DNA of 64,000 nucleotides from Talinum fruticosum (lineage: Eukaryota; Streptophyta; Magnoliopsida; Caryophyllales; Talinaceae): the NCBI GenBank assembly GCA_021018815.1, contig JAITYX010000120.1:1-64000 (forward strand), read 5' to 3'. Shown one piece after another: positions 12,307 through 34,941 of the stretch (its first letter is position 1; each line of letters opens with the position of its first letter). The notes below the pieces were generated by a model that worked only from the letters and a program-made list of their open reading frames with translations, searched no databases and was not told the DNA's origin. A program made the translations under genes and the position numbers.

Positions 12307-14160
12307 CTCGTAGGAACCACGGCCGTGGAAACCGTCACCGGGCCGAGCTTCCCCATGGTTTTCGGGTCTCCCTTTTAGAGAATGGTTTTGAAGATGGTTT
12401 TTGAAAGTTATTAAAAATGGGGATGAACCTTTTATTAAGATTTCGAGTTTTATTAAATTTGATTTAAAGCGAATTAGACAAAGTTTGAATGATGAGTTTT
12501 ATTAATTATTTTATTTGAATAATTATTTTTAGTATTCTCGGGATATTATTTCTTAACCAAAAGAAATAGAGTTAGGGTTTGCTGAATCGCCGCGAGACTT
12601 TAAGGCCAAACTGTTGTGAAAACACCGATTTGGACCGGCAGCAGCCTACACCTAGTGGTGGCTGGCGCCATCTAGAGGCCATAGCCGAGTAAAGCGGCCT
12701 CGGGCTCTACCCTAGCCGGCAAATCCAGGACCCTTATTTTCTATCCCGCAATCAAAAAATAGGCGAGATGCAAATTAAATAGAAATAAAGCAAAGAGAGA
12801 AGTCACTAGTTAGTTTTTAGGAAAGAAAAACTAACGAAAACAAAAGCAAAAGCAAAATTTGCTCTACAATCTTAGTATGAGAGAAACTAAGACTCGAAAA
12901 AGGTTAAAAATGACTCCATCAATATTTGAACCCGTAATCGGATTCGAGGCGAGGGTACAAAATATAGGGGATAAACCCTTCCATTTCGCCCGTCCGAAGA
13001 CGACCACTACTAGTTTGAGTGGTGAATTAAAATAATGCGAAAACACAAGCACACAAGAACATGTTAAGTGAAATTTAAGTAACCAATCATAGTAAAAGAA
13101 AGTAATAAAGAAAGCAATAAAGAAAACGAAAAAGAAAAGTGAAAAACTAAAAGGTTACATTGGGCAGGAGGAATTAAAATGCAATTACATCTCTTAGATC
13201 CACAATACTGAAAGCGATAAAAGAAAGCATAAATTAAATAACTGTCTCGAAGGTCGAATGGTTGCCCTCAGGATGTCCCACCTTCAAATTTGGATCTCTA
13301 CACTAGATCTCTTGATGTGATAGCGACGAATCCAAAGAAAGGGCTTGCTCTTTATGGATTTTGGAAAAGTTAAATTTGTAGGGAGTAGGGAATATCAGTA
13401 GAAAAGAGGAGAATTTGAGGATGCTTTTCAGCAGAGTAATGTTAATGAATGTATGTTCCGATTAGCTTTCGCAAAGCATTACACATAGGAGAAAGCCGTA
13501 TGGGAATGAGTGCCAAGGCTCTCTATTTATAGGGAGAGACCTAGGTCACAAATGACCTAGGGTTTGTATGCAGCCAGCCGTCCAAGCAGCCTAAGAAAAA
13601 TCGGGCCAAATATCCCGAGATTGAACCGGATAAAGAAGAGATAAAACCGGATAAATCAAGGGTGGCCGATGCCGTCCACCCGGGCATGCCTAGGGTTTCT
13701 TGCCCTAGAGTTCTTCCAAGGGAGTCTTCAAGCCAAAACGTAGCGTGCCACTTAAAATTTATGGGGTGACCGGAGCCGGCCACGACGTCATTTTGAGGGA
13801 AAAGCTCCTAGTCTCGTGTGGACTCGCCTTGGAGCTTAAAAGCAGCACTTTGATGCTCGTGATCATGAAATGCAACGCTTGAACGCCGTCTTCGTGTCTT
13901 CAGGTCTTCGACTCCTTGTCTTATTGGACTAAAGTAAAATGTAGTTTTCTGAAAAAAAATGGAAGTTTTAGATCGAACCAAGGCAAAAGGCTATTTATCT
14001 GGTGCCTGGGGTTCTTTTGTGGTTTAATGGCTTCAGTTGCACCAATCAAACACAGTCCAAGATCCAAATCCTCAAACAGGACTCGAGATTTCATCATCGG
14101 ACCGACCAAATAAAATAAAGAATTAAATAGATAAGGGATGACACTTTTTAGGTGTCTACA
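12307..14160 (-). repeat. Tat/Ogre-like 5' LTR, minus strand
   Basis: On the minus strand it starts TGTAGACACCTAAAAA at 14160 and ends at the primer-binding site, about 1.85 kb. It parallels the + strand LTR 2327-4257 throughout, including the 'ctataaat' box (near 13535) and the block near 12870-13020. Its outer end abuts the integrase of another element at 14161, so this copy inserted into, or was joined to, that Tekay-like element. Confidence 0.7.
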
Positions 14161-15395
14161 ATAGTCCAACCTACACTTTTGGAGGAAATTAAACAAGCCC
14201 AAATTAGGGATGATGAGATTGAAATAATCAAAGGAAATATGAACAAAGGGAAAACCTTGGGATTTCATGAGGATGACCAAGTGATTATAAGACTTCAAAA
14301 TAGAGTATGTGTGCCACAAAAGATGGAACTAAGGGAGAAAATATTAGCAGTTGCACACAATACAAGATATTCTGTTCATCCTGGAGGCACAAAGATGTAT
14401 AGGGATTTGAGGCAAACATTCTGGTGGAACAACATGAAAAGGGATATAGCCCAATTTGTGGACAAGTGTCTCACCTACCAAAAAGTTAAAGCGAGAACAC
14501 CAACGCCTTGTTCGAGAATTGCGACCATTAGAAATCCCTACTTGTAAATGGGATTCAATCTCTATGGATTTTATTATGGGTTTACCCCATCACAACATTA
14601 AGGAAAAATGTCATATGGGTGAATGTTGATAAGCTTACAAAATTTTCTCATTTTGTACGAATACGTGATTCTTGGGGAATTTATAAGTTAGCACAATGTA
14701 TATGTAGAGAAATTGTACGTCTTCATGATGTACCCAAGGATATAATATCGGATAGGGATTCAAGATTTCACGCTTGATTTTGGAAAGACTTGAAAAAGGC
14801 TTTTGGAACAAAATTGTAGTTAAGTAAATCTTATCACTCGAAACTAATGGACGGACGAAAGGGTGAACCAAGTGGTTTAGGATATGTTGCGATCATGTAT
14901 ATTGGATTTTCAAGGAAAATGGGAGGAATACCTTCCCTCAGGTAGAGTTTTCGTATAATAATAACTATCAAACAACTACTAAATGGCACCTTTCGAGGCA
15001 TTGTATGATAGGAGATGTAGAACTCCCCTTTGCTGGAATGATTTAGATGAAGCCCTAACTTTGAGTCCAGAAATAATTCACGAAATAGTGGAAAAAGATC
15101 AAAATTATTCAACATAATATAAAAGTGGATCAAGATAGGTAGAAATCATATGTAGGCCATAGAAGGAAACCTCTTGAATTTCAAGAAGATGATAAGGTTT
15201 TTCCGAAGGTTTCTCCAAGTAAAGGGATTTAAAAATTCAACTTAAAGGGAAGTTTAGTCCCCGTTTCATTAGGCCTTATGAAATCGTGGAGAAAATAAAT
15301 ACTATTGCCTATCGGTTGGCCTTGCCGCCACAGTTACAACATGTACACGATGTGTTTCACATTTCTCAACTTCGGAAATATGTTCATGACCCAAC
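14161..15395 (+). pseudogene. Tekay-like integrase, disabled (5' part)
   Basis: 14161-14547 encodes the zinc-binding domain (His-His-Cys-Cys type) with HPGGTKMYRDLRQTFWW; the second Cys is Tyr (CLTYQ). The catalytic core follows in shifted frames: the segment with the first Asp near 14560 (SISMDFIMGLP), the second near 14750 (SDRDSRFH), and the Glu region near 14855 frame-shifted. The later part (15160-15390) carries the conserved FHISQLRKYVHDP region. The frame is then cut by a solo LTR and resumes at 18570. Reverse transcriptase and everything upstream are absent, cut at the Tat/Ogre LTR. Confidence 0.75.
15391..15395 (+). repeat. Target-site duplication CCAAC, left copy
   Basis: CCAAC precedes the solo LTR and is repeated at 18565-18569. 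Removing the LTR plus one copy joins the integrase codons in frame, which fixes both ends exactly. Confidence 0.9.
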
Positions 15396-18300
15396 TATAA
15401 GACCCGTAATTTTGGGTTAGTAGTTATATGAGTTAAAGTTAATTATTTAATTTTAATTAAATATAGTAGGTCGAATGACCAAGTTATATACGTGGTTAGA
15501 TACTCGTAAATTTATTGAGCAAATTATTATTAGTTCGCGTAACTCTTATTGGTGAAGCGTATTAATTCCGTTTTTCGAGTTTTCGCCGTGACCAGCCTAC
15601 GTATAAATCCAAGACCGCGTATGTTACATATGTAGGTTTAATTATAGTGAGGATGAAAAAAAAAAGGGAAAAGAAGGGGATTAGTATTGGGAAGCGAGTG
15701 CTGGCAGCACCTAATAAAACCACCGAAAAGGAAGAAGGGGGCACCGAACGAAGTAGGAATCGGGAGAGAGAGAGACCGAGCGAGGGAGATAGAACGAGAA
15801 GGAGAAGGGGAGCGAGAGCAGGGAAAGCGACCGGAGGCCGTGGGCTCCACGGCGAACGAAGGTGAGGCGGCCAGCGAGCATGGGGAACGGCCGGGGCCCG
15901 AAGGAGGGCGAAACCGAGTCTAGGAAAGGGGACGCGAATGCAAGGGTTGAGAGAGAGGCAGCCGGTGAACCCAAGAACCGTGGCGGCGACGGCGTCGAGG
16001 AGCGGAGGAGGGCGGCAAAACCGGGGTTGGCAGCAAGGGAAGAGGAAGGAAAGGAGGAACCGAACCGGGGAACTCGAATCTCAAGCAAACCAACAAACCC
16101 TCAATCCCTGAATCGAGGTGGCTAGTCCTATACTCTAAACTATTAGTACTTTTGAAACCCAAATGAATTTATTGTGATTATTGAACCCTGTTGTGAATAT
16201 TGAATATGTTTGCGAGGAAACGAGTTTAGTAGTTGCTTGAAAGTGGAATTAGGAATTTTGAGGGGAATTGGTAGTTGCTTAGGCCTCAATTGAAAATCGA
16301 GAATTCAAAGGGAGTTAGGCTGCTTGGGGGTAGTGAGTCACATCGAGAATATGAGCACGTTATGGTTTGGGCATAAGTTATAGATTAATATTTCAGGTTG
16401 AGCATTAGAGATTTATTGAGTCTACGGCATTAAGAGATGATTGTTAATATCGGGAAATAATGGGTGAAATATGAAGAGGAATATGAATTCATGTTGATGG
16501 ATGCACAATTGAGAAGTGGGAGTGAGAAAAGTGTGATTGTGAGGTTAATTGAGTTCGAAGTATATTTAAATCCTCGAGATTGAACTAAACGTGAAGGTAA
16601 ACAAAGCTAACGGGAATTGAGTGATGAAAAGTGATTAAGAGTTATACAACTAAGGATGGGTGAATAAGAGTCGATTAATAAGAAAGAAACATACAATGGG
16701 AGTTAAGGCAGAAATGACGAGCTGAGAATGGTAAGGTTAAGTTGAGTTTAGAATATGTCTAAGCCTTGTGATTAAATCAAGTTGAAGATAAGCATAGCGA
16801 GAGGAACTTAAGTGACGAAGTGAGATCAAGAGTTATATAGTTGAATATGGGTAAAAGAAGTTAAGTATAAAGTAGAGACATAAAATGAGGAATTGAGGTA
16901 AAGATAATGAATTGTGAAAAGTTGAAACATTGAATTAGGTGGTATCTACTTATGGTTATTGTGGCTCGTAAAAGTATTAGTTCCTAAACTCATTCAATTT
17001 GAAAGTGAATTAAGTTAAGGGGAATGGACTTTGGAATATAGAGGAGGAACGAAAAATTAGAAAATTAAGGGAATATGCATCCATGTAAATTGATTTGTGG
17101 CATTGAAGACAAAATACGACGAGAACTACTTACACGGGAATAGAAGACTCATACTTGAGTAGAATATAGAGGAATACGAGTAGATGTGAGATACTTGCGT
17201 GAATACTTGAATAAATGTGCTAGCTTGGAATGTTAAGTCTCGAGTATAGAGATGCTTGACACGTGAAATGATTTGATTCTAAATAATGCTTGAAAGTTAG
17301 TTTTGAAAAGAGTTTAAATGTTTACGAAAAATGATACTTGTGCATGATACTTGTGTATGATTCTTGAGAAATGTTTTCGAACTTGAAATGTGTTCTATAA
17401 GAAGTGAAACTGATTGAGAAAGTGAATTTAGAAGGGTGACACGTGTGTCATGCCTTCTACGATGATAAATTGATTAGAGATCTTGGTTAGAAACCAAGTT
17501 TGATAAGTGATTGTGATCACTTTAGTTTAAATGAATTTTGGGCTAAGGATTGTTTACCCCGGAGGAAGGAGGTGGTCGTGCGTATCGGGCCACGGGGTCC
17601 TTGCGTATCAGGATGCCCATCAACCGAAGAGGTTGATTCTTTCCTGACGAGGAAAGTGGAGCCTTCCAGGTATTTGACTTGAGATAGGTCCCGGAACTCC
17701 GAGTCGGGGTCGCGCCCGAAAACCGCCTGGTGCTAGTTTAATCGTCTAAAGCCCCGAAAGGATTTTCAATCTATGGCTAAAAGTATTTGAAAGAAAGTGC
17801 AGATGGTTCCACCTTGTTTAATTTGATTCAATTCCCAAAATGATTGCAATCCGTGCTTTTGAATGATTCAAGTGTTATGAGTTTTATGTTGCAAATGATT
17901 TCAAGAGATTTCATTAAAAAGTATATAGATTTGTATTATATTATTACGCTTTTGCCGATTTCATTATTATGAGTAATATGTGTAAAGAATTTCCATTTTA
18001 AAGGTGTAAGACTTCGGTGAGCTCGTGGTTTATTGCTCACCCCCACAAATTTCCCCTTTTCCCTCTCAATGTTGCAGGTACACTCTCAAGAGATGTATGT
18101 GGTACGTAGCGTATTCGGGACTCCCGCTTATTGCTATGTGCTCGTTTGCTAAGTGATTCAAGTGACGGTCGTGCATTTCTTATATTTCTAAAGGTTGTCC
18201 TTTGTAATTTAGTTCATATAGTTGTACTAGATGTATAGTAAACCATTTAGATTGTTTTAAGTTTATCCTATGATTGGTTGGACTCCGATGTGTGGCCGTT

Positions 18301-18564
18301 GAGTTGTATACTCCGAGCGTGTGGCTCGTTGAGTTTTATTATGATTTTTATGTAGGTTTTTAAGGCTTTAAGCCTAAGGGTTAGACCATATTTCAAATGG
18401 AACTCTGCCGAAATTTTTAGGAATCTTCTAACCCTTATGGAAAATTTCCTTCCTTACCTTTAAGTTGGGTTTAGACGACCAAACCGACATCGTAAAAAGC
18501 CTTGTGAGTTTCTTTAAGGAACTCGGCTATGTAATACTCCTAGGGGGTGTTTTGGGGTGTTACA
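15396..18564 (+). repeat. Solo LTR, Ty3/gypsy (about 3.17 kb)
   Basis: Runs from TATAAGACCCGTAATTTTGGG (original TG changed to TA) to GGTGTTTTGGGGTGTTACA and is flanked by perfect 5-bp repeats CCAAC. It has no internal domain, primer site or coding sequence, so it is the product of LTR-LTR recombination. It contains a GA-rich/GC-rich block at 15640-16090 that gives several overlapping short ORFs on both strands; these look non-genic. The rest is AT-rich filler. Confidence 0.9.
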
Positions 18565-18797
18565 CCAACCCACACAACCGTGTACGAACCACTTAATATT
18601 GAAGAAGAAGGTTTAACCTACGAAGAACATCCTTTACAAATTGTAGACCGAAAGGTTAAATTTTTGCGCAACAAAGTGATACCTTTGGTTAAAATCACTT
18701 GGACCCATCATGGTATTTTTGAAGTAACATGGGTAACAGATGATGAAATGAAAAATCGTTATCCCCATCTGTTTCAAATGTATGTTACTAAATGATT
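18565..18797 (+). pseudogene. Tekay-like integrase C-terminus (3' part)
   Basis: After the CCAAC repeat the frame continues with EPLNIEEEGLTYEEHPLQI, then KFLRNKVIPLVKITW and DDEMKNRYPHLF before a stop. This is the end of the same polyprotein as 14161-15395. A polypurine tract (aagggggaggg, about 18820-18840) follows, then the 3' LTR start. Confidence 0.8.
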
Positions 18798-18840
18798 ATA
18801 GTTTCGAAGACAAAACTTTTTTTAAGGGGGAGGGGGAGGA

Positions 18841-18859
18841 TATAACACTCCAAAACTTC

Positions 18860-18946
<87 letters not shown>

Positions 18947-20216
18947 CAAATAAAAGTGGGACAAATGGGTGGTTGGGAATTTAACCATATGGTAAGAAGA
19001 TAAGAAGATATTAATATTAAGAAGATAAAAGAAAACGAGAAAAAATGTTGGTTGTAGAAGCATCGAGTCAAATAAATCGGTGAAGGAGGGGGTTGTATAG
19101 CAAGCAAATACCACTTATCTTCCATCTTTTTCACCTCCCCATCTTCACTCCCCTTCATTGTCCTCGTCGTGCCACCGGCAGCCAACGTCCGCCGGTCCCT
19201 CGTCGCCGGCAACTCGGCCGCCACCTTGTCGCCCCACCGATTTTTCGTTTCCCCCTTCCCTTGTCTCACATCAGCAAGGACGTAACACCCCCGCAGCTTG
19301 TTGTTGTTGCTTGGTCGGGACTAGCGCCACCCTCGACCGCCGTTCGCCGTCCAACGCCTAGCGTCGCAGCCTCAACACCCCGGCTCCACCATCGAACCTC
19401 CACCATCCATTTTCACCTCTAACCCCTTTTAAGGTATATCTCTAATACTCAATTTCTAAGTAAATTCTATCACAAAATCATGTTGTAATTGAATAGTTAG
19501 ACATGTAAATGTGAGTTTTGAATTGATTTGTGATGGAATTGGAAGAACCTTGGGAGCAATTGAAATTGGATTTAGGATTTGTTATGTGTTAAATTGGTAT
19601 TGAAAATTAATTTGGGTTTATTCATAATTGTGAATATACTTGTTTAATTTCTATATGAACATGAATGGATTGCTTGGTTGTGTGAAGATTATTTAAGTTA
19701 TAAAGGCATGCTAGGGAAGTGAATAAATATAAAATTGAGTTATGTTAATCCTTGAAAAAATATAGATGAAAATAGATTTGAAAGTTTGATTGAAATTGGT
19801 AGTGGTTTTGTGGAGTTGAATTTGCAATTAGGAAGAGGATAATTGGGTAAGTGGCTAGGAGATGAGGAGACAAAAAAATTAAAAAGTGTAACAGCTTTTG
19901 GCGAGAATTGATTATAAGGGGGAAATTGGAGTATTATACGAGTTAATAGGTTAGATAATTAAATTGGCCAAAGTGTAAAGTAAATAGAATACTTCAATAA
20001 ACATTATACCTTAATTAGATAATACATGAGGAGTTAAAGTAGACGAATGTAAAATCTTATCAAAAACAGATACAAGAAAGGCTAATAAGTTATTAATGCA
20101 AAAATTAAATTTTTGTTTGAAAACAGTAAAATCAATAGGAACGATTATTCAGGGAAACAAATAAAATCAATATTAAAAGTAAGTGATCGACCAAGGTACG
20201 TTACTTGTACCTTTCA
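18841..20216 (+). repeat. Tekay-like 3' LTR, probably longer or interrupted
   Basis: Starts TATAACACTCC directly after the purine tract (18820-18840). It contains a long (TA)n run and, at 19080-19430, a GC-rich block like those in the related LTRs. The right end is not clear: LTR-like text (cgcgcgtgcgctc, 20540) may continue to about 20600 around MITE-like sequence. The ORFs on both strands here come from the repeat and the GC-rich block. Confidence 0.55.
18865..18944. repeat. (TA)n microsatellite, about 40 units
   Basis: An uninterrupted TA run of about 80 bp just inside the LTR start; responsible for Tyr/Ile-repeat reading frames on both strands. Length in an assembly of such a run is uncertain. 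Confidence 0.95.
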
Positions 20217-21473
20217 AAATAGTTAAATTTCAATTGTTAACGTGTTTGTTTTTAAGTCGACCTCCAACTATTTTAGAATCCAATTAATCGTTAATCGTTT
20301 ACTATTAACCGTTTATAAATGTTTATTAACGGAACTAATCGTATCGGGCACTTCCCGATAATCGGGAACTTTAATCGAATCGTTTAATTGAAACCATGAC
20401 TGCAAATGCATATAAATTGGGGTCCTAGTGCTGGTCGGAAAATTAAAATGTTTACGGAGTTGAAAATAAAATTGAAAAGTTTAAATGAAACAGAAATTGA
20501 GCATATTGCTTAAATGATGAGTTTTAAATGAATTTAAAATCGCGCGTGCGCTCATTGTCTCTTCGATTTTTTGTTACAATACAAGAGTAACATATTGAGC
20601 CAATCACTCACTTTCTCTCTTATGGTTTAAACTGTTGTAAGGAAAGAGAAGAAAACAAAATTTAAACACGAATTGCACGAGGAGAAAGAAATTGAGGAAA
20701 AAGATTCCCGAAGGACTACATCGGGCATTGACTTGTTGTGGAATTTCCGGTATCGAATGTTTTTTTTAGGTTGTGTTAAGGATCGTTTAGACTCTTAAAC
20801 AGATGATATGAGCATGACAACCAACAAACAAAATATTAATTTTTTTTTCAAATAAGTAAATTATCCTACAATAATTTTTAAATTTTTTAAAAAACTTATT
20901 GGTTCGATTTCGATGAACTGTCGTTTTCAATAATTTAAATCGGAACCGAATTAGATATGCTATCGTTTCATCGGTTCGATTAACCGAAAAATTTAACCAC
21001 TTCAGAGCATGTGTTGGCCTAGTTTTAAAAAAAATATTTTATATAAGTGTTTTTCAAATAATTAAGTTGTTTGACCATAATTTTTAGAAAGAGAGAGAAC
21101 GAGAGATTGATAAAACGGAACAACGCAGAGCGAGAGAGGAGAAAGAGGAGATAACAAACGAAAAAAGACAAAAAGAGAGAGAGGGAATGCAGTTGTGAGT
21201 GGTTATTTCTATTATTGATAGAGTTTTTTCCAAAATTGAAACAAAAATAATTATTCGTTATTTCTATTTTCGACATAGCTTTTTTTTAAATCACTTTTTA
21301 AAAATAATTTTAATTTTTAAAGAAAGTTAATATTTGATCTAATTTCAACTTTTAGAATGTAAAAATATTTTTAAAATTTAAACCAAACACTCACTCAATT
21401 AATTGGATAAAGATTCAATTCAATCGATTTATAATTTGATTTCAGGTTTTTTTCACAGCCCTATCTAGAAATG
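20217..21473. repeat. MITE-type repeats upstream of MDHAR
   Basis: AT-rich sequence with many 'ttaacc(g)' and 'tcggttcg' motifs. The part 20821-21000 (caaacaaaatattaa…aaataagtaaattatc…aaccgaaaaatttaac) matches 34213-34390 in the same orientation. The right end reads cacagccctat (21463-21473), the inverse of TAGGGCTGTG, close to the hAT-like MITE ends at 33832-34469. A matching left end was not found, so the boundaries are approximate. No coding sequence. Confidence 0.5.
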
Positions 21474-21564
21474 CCGAAAGTCATCCTTTACTCAGTCAGG
21501 CAGCTGAGAGGCTCGCGTCGTGGCAACTGCTCTGTCAGCGAATGCGTACCGGATATTCGTATGC

Positions 21565-21570
21565 CACGTG
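21565..21570 (+). promoter_or_regulatory. G-box CACGTG upstream of MDHAR
   Basis: The palindrome sits in GCCACGTGTCA, about 215 bp before the start codon. This core is bound by plant bZIP and bHLH factors and is common in stress- and light-regulated promoters. Role inferred from position and sequence only. Confidence 0.5.
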
Positions 21571-21639
21571 TCATCCGATTACCTACCCATACTTAAATCA
21601 ACGGTCAGCGAATGCCAAACAACTTTTACATCCCCGGGT

Positions 21640-21652
21640 AAATATAATTTAT
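21640..21652 (+). promoter_or_regulatory. Candidate TATA element of MDHAR
   Basis: aatataatttat lies about 130 bp before the ATG, followed by a pyrimidine-rich stretch (ctctctaccc, near 21705) that would be 5' UTR. Reasonable spacing, but weak consensus. Confidence 0.35.
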
Positions 21653-21783
21653 GAATATCCAACCCAACCATTAAAAGCTTCCTTCTCATACCTCCTATTC
21701 TCTCTCTACCCTTCTTGCCTCACTGTGAAGTGAAGTGTGAATTCTTCGTTCTGTGCTTGCTTTGATAGATCGAATACTCATCC

Positions 21784-31998
<10,215 letters not shown>

Positions 31999-32480
31999 AG
32001 GCATTGTAAAATCTTCAAAAAACTTGATTTTATTGTACCGATTTGTTAATTGGTATTGAGTCTCCATTTGGTATGAATCTGAATCTTCTTGTGTGACAGT
32101 TCCTGAAGATATGCCGCATAAGAAGTTAAGAGTCCAACGTCAGAGATTGCAAGTGGATAGCATTTTTAAGTTTGAGAATGAATAGTCCTTACCCATAGTT
32201 GTTAGTTCTCTCTATGTTACGATCAGTTGCATTGCATATGAACATAGTTCTGTTCTAATACTTGTGAATCCCAAATGTTGGTGTTCAATATTTAATTGAT
32301 GTAAATATATTCTTTTTGATCAAAAATCGATAATGTACAAACCGGTGAGGTGGCGAAAATTAAGAACGCATTGGTATTTTATGTGACAAATTTTCAATTG
32401 AGTGAAAAGGACACTTTCATAGCATGGCGATGTGATCAACTTTGTGTTTGAGAATAAATTAGAGATCACTTAGATTGAGA
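31999..32480 (+). other. MDHAR 3' UTR and downstream flank
   Basis: AT-rich sequence after the stop codon. No exact AATAAA was found close to the stop; near-signals such as 'gtaaatatat' (32300) are possible. Nothing else recognisable. Confidence 0.4.
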
Positions 32481-33041
32481 GAGAATGCAAGCTTCAAGGC
32501 GTGAAATTACTCTTGTTAAGGTATTATTTCTCTGTCTCGCGAAGATCTATGTTAAGAAAATTGGATTGGATCGGATGGTTCAACCTGGTTGGATCGAAAA
32601 CCGGTCGATTTTTGGTCCGGTTATACTCAAAAACGTTTCAGCTAAAGAACCGAAAAACCGGGTTTGACTCGGTCGACTTAGACAATTCGACCAAACAGGC
32701 CGAGTCACCGTTAGATCGGGATTTTTCTTTTTTTTCTGCTTTCGTTTCACGCAACTAAGTTCCCTCCTTCCTCCTTCGTGAGAGCAGTAGCAACCCTAGC
32801 TGCCCCCAAACCCGCTTCCACTCTTCCTTCTCAATTCGTCTTATACGTACTTGGAAGTATTTATTTTCATCATATATCACGAGATAATTGGACGAACCGA
32901 AAAATAGGTGAAATTTTATGGCTAAATATTTCTTTCTCTCTCCGAAAGTATATAATCCCAGAGTATTTCAAAATTTGCACTCCCTTTTCGCTGCGTTGAC
33001 AAGGCAGGCTAGAACTTTCTGTTCGGTACACCAACAATGAT

Positions 33042-33230
33042 CGGTGGGTGATGCAGAAAGAGGGAGATGGGAATTTAGGAGAGAGAAATGAGATGGGAGC
33101 TAATGCTGCAATTGGTGGGTAATGCAGAAAGAGGGAGATAGCGATTGGGGAGAGAGAAATGAGATTGGAGCTAATGAAGCATTGTGTGAGCGACAAAGAA
33201 AGAGGGAGATGGAGCTTATGAGAGAGAAAT
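33042..33230. repeat. About 71-bp tandem repeat, 2.7 units
   Basis: Two near-identical units (33042-33112, 33113-33182) begin ggtgggt(g/a)atgcagaaag and contain agggagat, gagagagaaatgaga and gagctaatg. A third, more diverged partial unit runs to about 33230. Confidence 0.75.
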
Positions 33231-33372
33231 GAAATGCGGAAGGGCTGCTGACGAGAGGGGTGGGGCCGGGAGGACGGGGTAAGAAATAAGGAGTTGGTTA
33301 ATTGGGGTTTTATTTACTTATTTATATATTTATTTTTTTATTACCTTTATTTATGTGTTTATTTATTTAATT

Positions 33373-33488
33373 AATGATTAAGGTCTTAGAATATAATTTT
33401 ATGGGCTAAGATTTTGAGTAGAAAATGTTTAATGATTAAGGTCTTAGAATATAATTTTATGGGCTAAGATTTTGAGTAGAAAATGTTG
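33373..33488. repeat. 58-bp perfect tandem duplication
   Basis: aatgattaaggtcttagaat… occurs at 33373 and again at 33431, identical over 58 bp up to aaatgtt. Identity implies a recent event or an assembly duplication. Confidence 0.9.
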
Positions 33489-33831
33489 AATGAACTTGGA
33501 ATGTTTTAATAGTTTGTACGATAAATAATTTTTTTTATATTTTAATTTTTGTTTTGAAAAATACAAAATTCAGGCCTTTATTTATTTGAGATTTTGTATA
33601 ATATTTTTCTCATGTTATATTTTTTAGCATTTAGATGTTGTGAAACTAAAAGATTTGAAAAAATATATAAAAAATTAGTTAAAACTTTAACGGGTCATGC
33701 CGATTTTCAACCGGTTCAATCTCGGTCCAAACGTTCAAACCGAGTAACTCATTTACTCACTTCTTCAACCGGGTTGATGACTGGGTCAGTTCTATAATAT
33801 AGACGAACATGGCTCACAATATAGCATATAT

Positions 33832-34469
33832 TAGGGTGTTCGTGGTTCGGTTAAGTTTGAATTGGATTTTTAACCGGTTAACCGAATTTAACGGTCGGTA
33901 AAAATGTGAACCGCAACCGTAACCATATAAACCAGTTATCGATTAACCGGATTATTCGGTTCAATTCATTAGTTAATCGGAACTAGAAATGAAAAAATTT
34001 ACGAAATAATTTTAGGGATTTTATCGGGTCGATAGCGTGCAGCAGAGCTAGGTCACCCTCATGCCTAACTCGCCTTCTCTTCTTTGCTAGGGTTTGACCA
34101 AAAAAAAAAAAAACATCGTAGCCCAAATAAAATGGACTTTAGACTTCAAGCGGACCAACTCATCATCCCAACTAACCAGCGAGCGAGTGGCGGGCAAGAC
34201 AAGCAAGGAGACAGAGAACAAACAAAATCTTAAATTTTTTTGTTTAAATAAGTAAATTATCACATAATAATTTTTATAAAAAAATTTATTGATTCGGTTC
34301 CGGTTAATCGTAGGTTTCAAAATTCCGAACCGAAACCGAACCGGATAGGTATCAGGTTACCTATTTGGTTAATCGAAAAATTTAACATGTTCGGCTAACT
34401 CGGAAACACGGTTTGGTTTCGCTGGTTTACGGTTTGGTTTTGCGATTCCCGTCTTTTCGCACAACCCTA
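33832..34469. mobile_element. hAT-like MITE
   Basis: Starts TAGGGTGTTCGTGG and ends, on the other strand, TAGGGTTGTGCGAAAAG. Interior is rich in ttaaccgg/ccggttaa words and has no transposase. Flanks gcatatat and tcaaagat agree at 5 of 8 positions, so an 8-bp duplication is only tentative. Its internal 34213-34390 block recurs at 20821-21000, upstream of MDHAR. Confidence 0.6.
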
Positions 34470-34697
34470 TCAAAGATACCCCTCGATACAATAAGCCTTT
34501 ATGTATTTTTTACGTAACAAATTCAAAGAAGACCCTTTAGGTTTCATGGAAAAACAACTCCATTATTTTTCGGAGAAGAGGGAAAGAGAGAATCAAAGAC
34601 TATGTTTTCTCGCTCAAAGCAAAAAACCTTATATATCTTTTTAATTAATTAATTAGATATATCTTTAATAACCACCTTTAAATAATATAAATACTTG

Positions 34698-34941
34698 GAA
34701 TTTGTCTACCGAGTGAGTGTTGACCTAGTGGTAAGATCTCTACACTTTCACCTCCCATAAGGGTTCGAATCTTGGAGGACTATTTCCTTACAATTTGTGC
34801 AAATGAGTTGGTGTAGGTTGTAGGCCTAGGCTATATGGTTGGGTTTGGTACCCCTTTCTCCCTTGGACCTTCAAACTCAATTGAGGTTACTCATGAGATA
34901 GGGGTCTATTTGGGTAACTCACACTTACCCTTGAAAAAGAA
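34698..34941 (+). mobile_element. tRNA-derived SINE
   Basis: Carries a pol III A box (TGACCTAGTGGTAAG, 34721-34735) and B box (GGTTCGAATC, 34762-34771), 30 bp apart, followed by a tRNA-unrelated body with 'ggtttggtaccc' and 'ggtaactcacacttaccc', ending in an A-rich tail (gaaaaagaaaaa). Flanked by 9-bp repeats aaatacttg (34689-34697) and aaacacttg (34942-34950), one mismatch. SINEs are mobilised by LINE reverse transcriptase; this copy is about 245 bp. It is not a functional tRNA gene because the cloverleaf arms do not form. Confidence 0.8.

Larger units (their letters stand above)
32481..33831. repeat. Intergenic repeats, two tandem arrays, no gene
   Basis: Contains a block rich in 'aaccgg' and 'tcggtccggtt' words (32560-32720) and a similar one at 33690-33800, possibly the ends of one unidentified element. 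Between them are a tandem array of about 71-bp units (33042-33230) and a 58-bp perfect duplication (33373-33488). Short ORFs here have no recognisable domain. Confidence 0.45.

Noticed and set aside
15562..16162. Multiple overlapping ORFs on both strands
   Set aside because: Lie inside the solo LTR; openness comes from purine/pyrimidine bias.
18782..19269. Several overlapping ORFs with Tyr/Ile runs on both strands
   Set aside because: They are produced by an 80-bp TA repeat and a GC-rich block in an LTR; no domain or splice support.
34712..34790. Possible tRNA gene
   Set aside because: Only A and B boxes are present; cloverleaf stems do not pair and the body continues as a SINE.
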